A stretch of 64,000 bases of DNA from positions 148,703-212,702 of the forward strand of contig MU401496.1 of NCBI GenBank assembly GCA_022579005.1, read 5' to 3'. Each line of letters begins with the position of its first letter. The first letter of the stretch is position 1. The position numbers and the translations under genes are program-made. This document shows, in pieces, positions 59,882 to 64,000 of this stretch. The notes beneath the pieces were generated by a model. The model ran no database searches. It saw only the letters and a program-made list of their open reading frames with translations, and had not been told where the DNA came from. This DNA comes from Poronia punctata (taxonomy: Eukaryota > Ascomycota > Sordariomycetes > Xylariales > Xylariaceae).

Positions 59882-61275
59882 CTATAGTACAATAAACGGA
59901 TCAAACCCGGACCCTAAGAAGGGCTGATATAACCCAAAACACGACAGAACTACCAACTTGTTTAACAAAATTACTAGATAAAAGGTTAGCGGGCGCATGC
60001 CGAGAGGTAGGCGAGGGGATGGCTACATACCATGATGTTGAAACGACCTCGGTGGGAGAATGGCAGGGCGGTACGATGATTGTTGCGAATAAGGCCCGTG
60101 GCCGTGGCAGAGGCAACCTCTCTGACAAATAGCTCCCAACGAGCCTCACCAATTTCCATATAATATGAGAAACGTAATTGCTGTGTGATTCCTGGCATTG
60201 TCGCCCACGAGGAAAATCATCTTCGTCCCATTCTAGAGGCCTAGTCTCGCGGATCTATTTCCCGGGGGTAGGAGGAAAAAAGGACATCGGCATACTCGAG
60301 ACAGTCTTTCTACCATCCATCACATCAACTTCGAACCTTTGTCGGCGCAAAATGTTGGTTATAAATGCGAAGTAAGGATACCTCATTGATAGGCGGTGAT
60401 CGGTTAGGAATGCGAGAGCCAGTTTCTTCATCATAACGTGGTTTCCGATGTTTTCGATTATGAACTTTTTGCCAGGGTGTGCTTGTAAATGCCACGGGAT
60501 AATAGTGCGCACTTGATGAATATCCTAAAGCGCATTAGTAACAACATATTTCAAATTTTTGAGGCCCATAATAGGATCATACATCATCAATTTGTCCATT
60601 TAGGACGCCAATAAGGCGACGGGCACCCCAAATATGTTCCTCATTGCTTTATATTAGTTAGCAGAAATTTTCTTCATTCTTTCTGAATTTTCTTTTAACT
60701 TACAGAGGACGACATGGATGGTTGCTGTTTGAGCCACGAACACAGCGGTAACCACGCCCTTGCGTGTTGCAGCAATCTCCCAGAGAGTTCCCTTCTAGGG
60801 TCGACCTGAAACAATTGTCACTTCTATTTCCCGTGTATGAATTGATGAAACCACTTGGTTCAGGTCGTGGTTGGTAAAATTTCGTTGCTTCTTGTTGGTA
60901 TCAGATGTTCGATTGAAGTGTCTTTTCCCAACCGGAAAGTGATTGAATTCTGAATAGCGTGGCTTTCTGTGGGTTGTAGAAGTTGAGGGAGGAGGAGGAA
61001 AGGAAGAGATATCTAGGTACTGCCTAACTTCATACACAAATTTTTTCTGTTGTAGAAAGCTCGGTTGCACCTGCACGCAGGTACTTGAATATATTACGTT
61101 GGTAACTTCCTCGACTTTGTTGTTTATACCTACCTTGTATGTCAGGAACGACCACATATCTAGCATCCAAAAGTGGAAAGTTCATTTGGGCGGCTTTGAT
61201 AGCTCCTGGCGATGGCAGGATTATCTCTGTCCACGATGAACTTGGAATGGGAAGGTCCTCGGGTGGTTTGTCTTG
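59882..61275 (-). pseudogene. Unrecognised spliced gene, apparently frame-disrupted
   Basis: Several minus-strand stretches have clear protein character and intron-like boundaries: about 61275-61134 (LPIPSSSWTEIILPSPGAIK, then MNFPLLDARYVVVPDIQ), about 60805-60715 (GTLWEIAATRKGVVTAVFVA), about 60660-60600 (NEEHIWGARRLIGVLNGQID), about 60527-60330 (VRTIIPWHLQAHPGKKFII, then MMKKLALAFLTDHRLSM), and about 60185-60030 (LRFSYYMEIGEARWELFVRE, then RGRFNIM). Donors of GTAAGT and GTATGT type and a CTAAC branch separate them. However, the frame of the 60805 exon cannot be joined to the preceding exon without a stop or a one-base shift, and a stop lies near 60256. I recognise no family. Either a decaying gene or one with splicing that I have not solved. 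Confidence 0.42.
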
Positions 61276-62103
61276 CTAACTGGTAAGGCCGGCAGGTGTG
61301 ACTATCAAGTATTTCATCATTGATCATTATGCCAAAGTATAAGGCAATCGCACCTTCTTATGTCGCTTTGTTAAAGACTATTAAGGTAGGCTCAAGCTGC
61401 GCAGTAGGCGCAAAGGCAATTCTTCGAAGGCCTCACTGCCTCCTGAAGTCCTACAGTAAGACCATTATCGTAAATTGAAAGAGCTAATCTTGCTATTTTA
61501 TAACATATGACATCCCTGGTTATGGGAGACCATTATACAGAACGCACCAGAGCTATCCTAGCAATATGATAGAAAATATGCTGATATTAAGTACTTTACC
61601 TAATTCAAGCTAGTAAGCAATAATCAACGTTAAGGGGTACCGTACCTACCATAAAGCTTTCCGGAGATATGTCACAGCCCCGACGTGGCTAGGATAAGTA
61701 AGTATGAACGCCTAGACGCGATAATGGCTTGTTTGGACTTACACTTGTAGTATCCCCAACGAAGGTTTCATGGGCACGATGGTGGCGGATGCCCTCAATG
61801 CTACAATCCCGCTTTTCTCCGTTATGACCTCGAAGTTCAATGTAAGTGTCCCCAAGGAGAGGCACCAGGGTTACGATCTCCGTGGCAAGCTGCAATGTAA
61901 TGTCTACCCGGGAATACTTTGTCCTTTCTCGCACGTGGGATATAAAGTTGGGTAGTATTACAGCCTTCTCCCTATTCGGATGGAACCACCATCACCCGCA
62001 CACAACCTAAGCACTTCAACAAAACTAGATATTATGCATCTATGGTAGTAAATTACATGAATAAGAGGCTACATATCGGACCAATAGAATTCTAACAATT
62101 AGT
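61276..62103. other. Intergenic, perhaps more of the decayed gene
   Basis: A minus-strand piece near 61385-61450 (GGSEAFEELPLRLLRSLSLP) could be an upstream exon of the decayed gene. Nothing else is recognised down to the gamma-glutamyltransferase stop. Confidence 0.4.
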
Positions 62104-63921
62104 TTAGACAGCAAACCCGCCCGAATTACGTTGTCGGGGCTCCCCAGCAGCCTCAAAGGTTCCATTGGGCAATAATCGCAGACTCTGTGCAGTGCTACCC
62201 GTTGGCGACTCCCAGGTGACGTTATGGCCTAGCGATTTCATATAGGCCACGGTGGAGTTGTCGAAGGCGTATTCGAACGATACTTGATTGGGGACTAGTT
62301 GGTCGTGTAGTCTGGGTTGGGCGATGCTTTCGGCGGCTGTCATGCCTTCGTCGATTGTATGATGGACGAGTTGGACGACCTGTGTGAAGGTCAGTAAAGG
62401 CGCGTTTCTACCGCATGGTGGAAGCAACTTACAGCTGTGGTGATACGACTACCGCCCGCGGATCCGGTCACGAAATAGAGCTTCCCATCCGCGCTTTCAA
62501 CAATAACAGGCGAAATGGACGACAGGGGTCGTTTTCCGGGGGCAACATAGTTGATAGGAGACGGGATATATCCGAAAGCATTGCTGGAGCCCGGGATAGA
62601 GAAGTCGTTCATCTCATTATTCATGATGACGCCCGTTTCCGGAATCATGACCTGCGAGCCGAATAGCAGGTTGATAGTCGTCGTAGCACTGATCGCTAAC
62701 CCGCTCTTATCGGCCGTGACGACGTGACTTGTTCCAGGCGTGGGCAATTCCTCGTAACCCTCGGGATCGTACGCCGAGACATTTAAAGTGTGGTGGAAGG
62801 AAATCTTCTGGCGAATCGCGGCGGCGGTCTTGTCGCTTAGGATTTCCTCCTGATAGGCCTCGAGGTCCGTGTACGAGGGATCGCCTAGGTTGACTCGTTG
62901 GCCGTAGGCGAATCGGAGGGACTCGTCTAGGATATGGGTCGTCAAGTTCGGGTCAGCCGAGGGGCTGAAATCGAAGCCGTTGGCGATGTTCAATGCGCTT
63001 AACGCAATTATGCCGCTAGAAGGAGCGGTGGTCGAGGTGACCTTGAAGTCGCGATACTTGATCTGGGATGTCTTCCTCGTTACGATCTCATAGTTCTTGA
63101 GATCTTCCAGCGTCATTGTACCGCCGGTAGCTTTCAGAGCAGCAATTGTCGCATTCGCTATCGCGCCAGTATAGAAGGCGTCGCTACCCTTTTCTGCGAT
63201 GACTTCCAAGGTGTCGGCGAACCGTTTTCGGGTCATGGTATCGCCCAATTTGACGAGTTCGCCGTTAGGAGCGAAGTCGATTGCCCAAGTAGGGTCGTCG
63301 GTCAAGAACGAGTTCAAGGGAGTAGTCTCGATATATCTGATAAGATCCTCGGTGACCACGAAGCCTTCGCGAGCAAGCTTGATAGAGGGAAGTATGAGTT
63401 CCTTCCAAGACTTGGAGCCATATTTCTGATGAAGATACTCAAGACCTCTAAGCGTGCCAGGAACACCACTTCAAAATTTATCTTGTTAGCCCCCATTGTT
63501 TGTTCATTCATGAACAACTGCGAAAGAAAAAAAAAAGCCCCTATCCTTACCTCGCAAGCCCACCAAACAAGCTGAGGATGGTGTTGTTGGTGTACATATC
63601 CCGAAACGCAGCAGCCGGCGCAGTCTCTCGGTAATCGATAAACTCATACTCTCCCTCACTGCTGCGCACCAACATGAAGCCGCCACCGCCAATGCCGGTA
63701 TGATACATGGCAATGACGCCGTCGCAGAACTGCGTAGCAATCATGGAATCCGCCGCATTGCCCCCGGATTTGAGCACGTCGATGCCGATCTGCGAACAGA
63801 CGGCCGACTCAGACGCCACGGCGCCGAGCTTGGGTCCCCGACCGCGACATGTTCCTGCCTGAGCGGAAGCTACACAGAGGGACAACAACGTCGTGGTCGC
63901 AATGCGCGCGAGGGACGGCAT
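62104..63921 (-). CDS. Gamma-glutamyltransferase, secreted or vacuolar
   Basis: Three minus-strand exons: 63921-63551, 63468-62433 and 62379-62104, giving 560 residues. Residues 1-22 are a signal peptide (MPSLARIATTTLLSLCVASA). The enzyme cleaves the gamma-glutamyl bond of glutathione and its conjugates and is an N-terminal nucleophile hydrolase that cuts itself into two subunits. Motifs: GAVASESAVCSQIGIDVLKS, GGNAADSMIATQFC, MYHTGIGGGGFMLV, DYRETAPAAA with the glutamate-binding Arg, and PTPGTSHVVTADKSG, where the Thr after PG is the processing nucleophile. Downstream are NNEMNDFSIPG, PGKRPLSSISPVIV and TGSAGGSRI, all typical of the small subunit. The chain is full length for the fungal family. 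The gene lies at the window edge but is complete; the first ATG gives a good signal peptide. Confidence 0.93.
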
Positions 63922-64000
63922 GGCTGGCGATGCGTATGCGATGGAATGGGACGTCCCGACTGCAAAAGATTAAACAAAGAGCGGATGAATCTCCTAAACC

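Overview
The window is nuclear DNA of a filamentous ascomycete (Pezizomycotina, probably Sordariomycetes; a placement near Xylariales is only an impression from gene content). The reasons are short 50-110 bp introns with GT-AG ends and CTAAC-type branch sites, a HET-domain gene, a Zn2Cys6 regulator, a fungal GH67 alpha-glucuronidase, a PEP4-type vacuolar protease, and a 3 kb nearly pure A+T block of the kind left by repeat-induced point mutation (RIP). Coding sequences below were assembled by hand from splice signals. Every multi-exon model listed as CDS sums to a whole number of codons and keeps its reading frame across each junction.

Layout. 1-3000 is AT-rich, gene-free DNA. 4.5-10.5 kb holds an F-box-like gene (+), a D-2-hydroxyacid dehydrogenase (-) whose intron contains an assembly gap, and the RNA polymerase I subunit RPA34 (-). 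11.3-12.3 kb is a minisatellite with a 69-bp unit, followed directly by the promoter and a hairpin leader of GRC3 (+). 15.9-18.7 kb is a phenol-hydroxylase-type FAD monooxygenase (+) with a second gap and an assembly-like duplication. A tRNA-Gly(CCC) lies at 19.2 kb, a small secreted protein at 20.9 kb and a secreted GH67 alpha-glucuronidase at 22.9-25.5 kb. 26.0-29.7 kb encodes a DIM-2-type DNA cytosine methyltransferase (-). 30.7-35.2 kb holds a berberine-bridge-like oxidase and a Zn2Cys6 transcription factor, both on the minus strand. 35.7-42.4 kb carries a PPR-like mitochondrial protein, a DUF155/RMND1-type protein and a membrane-anchored sialidase-fold protein. 44.4-45.7 kb is PEP4; 48.1-51.5 kb a large H/Q/N/P-rich nuclear-type protein; 53.2-54.9 kb serine hydroxymethyltransferase; 56.3-58.3 kb a HET-domain protein; 58.6-61.3 kb decayed gene remnants; 62.1-63.9 kb gamma-glutamyltransferase.

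Mobile DNA. Two short non-autonomous DNA transposons are visible with complete ends: a 462-bp element at 38793-39254 (about 47-bp imperfect terminal inverted repeats, 9-bp direct repeat at the target) and a 693-bp element at 43187-43879 (11-bp terminal repeats TAGGGATGCAT, 8-bp target duplication GTCACAAG, four internal copies of GTATGATAC). Both look hAT-like.

How the parts relate. Most genes are unlinked housekeeping functions (rRNA synthesis and processing through RPA34 and GRC3, one-carbon metabolism, vacuolar proteolysis, mitochondrial expression). The accessory layer consists of the oxidase/regulator pair, the secreted enzymes, the HET locus and the repeats. The presence of a DIM-2-type methyltransferase agrees with the RIP-like AT block, since in Neurospora DIM-2 methylates such DNA. 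I found no convincing undescribed multi-gene system. The most unusual structures are the minisatellite/GRC3 leader region and the two hAT-like miniature elements.
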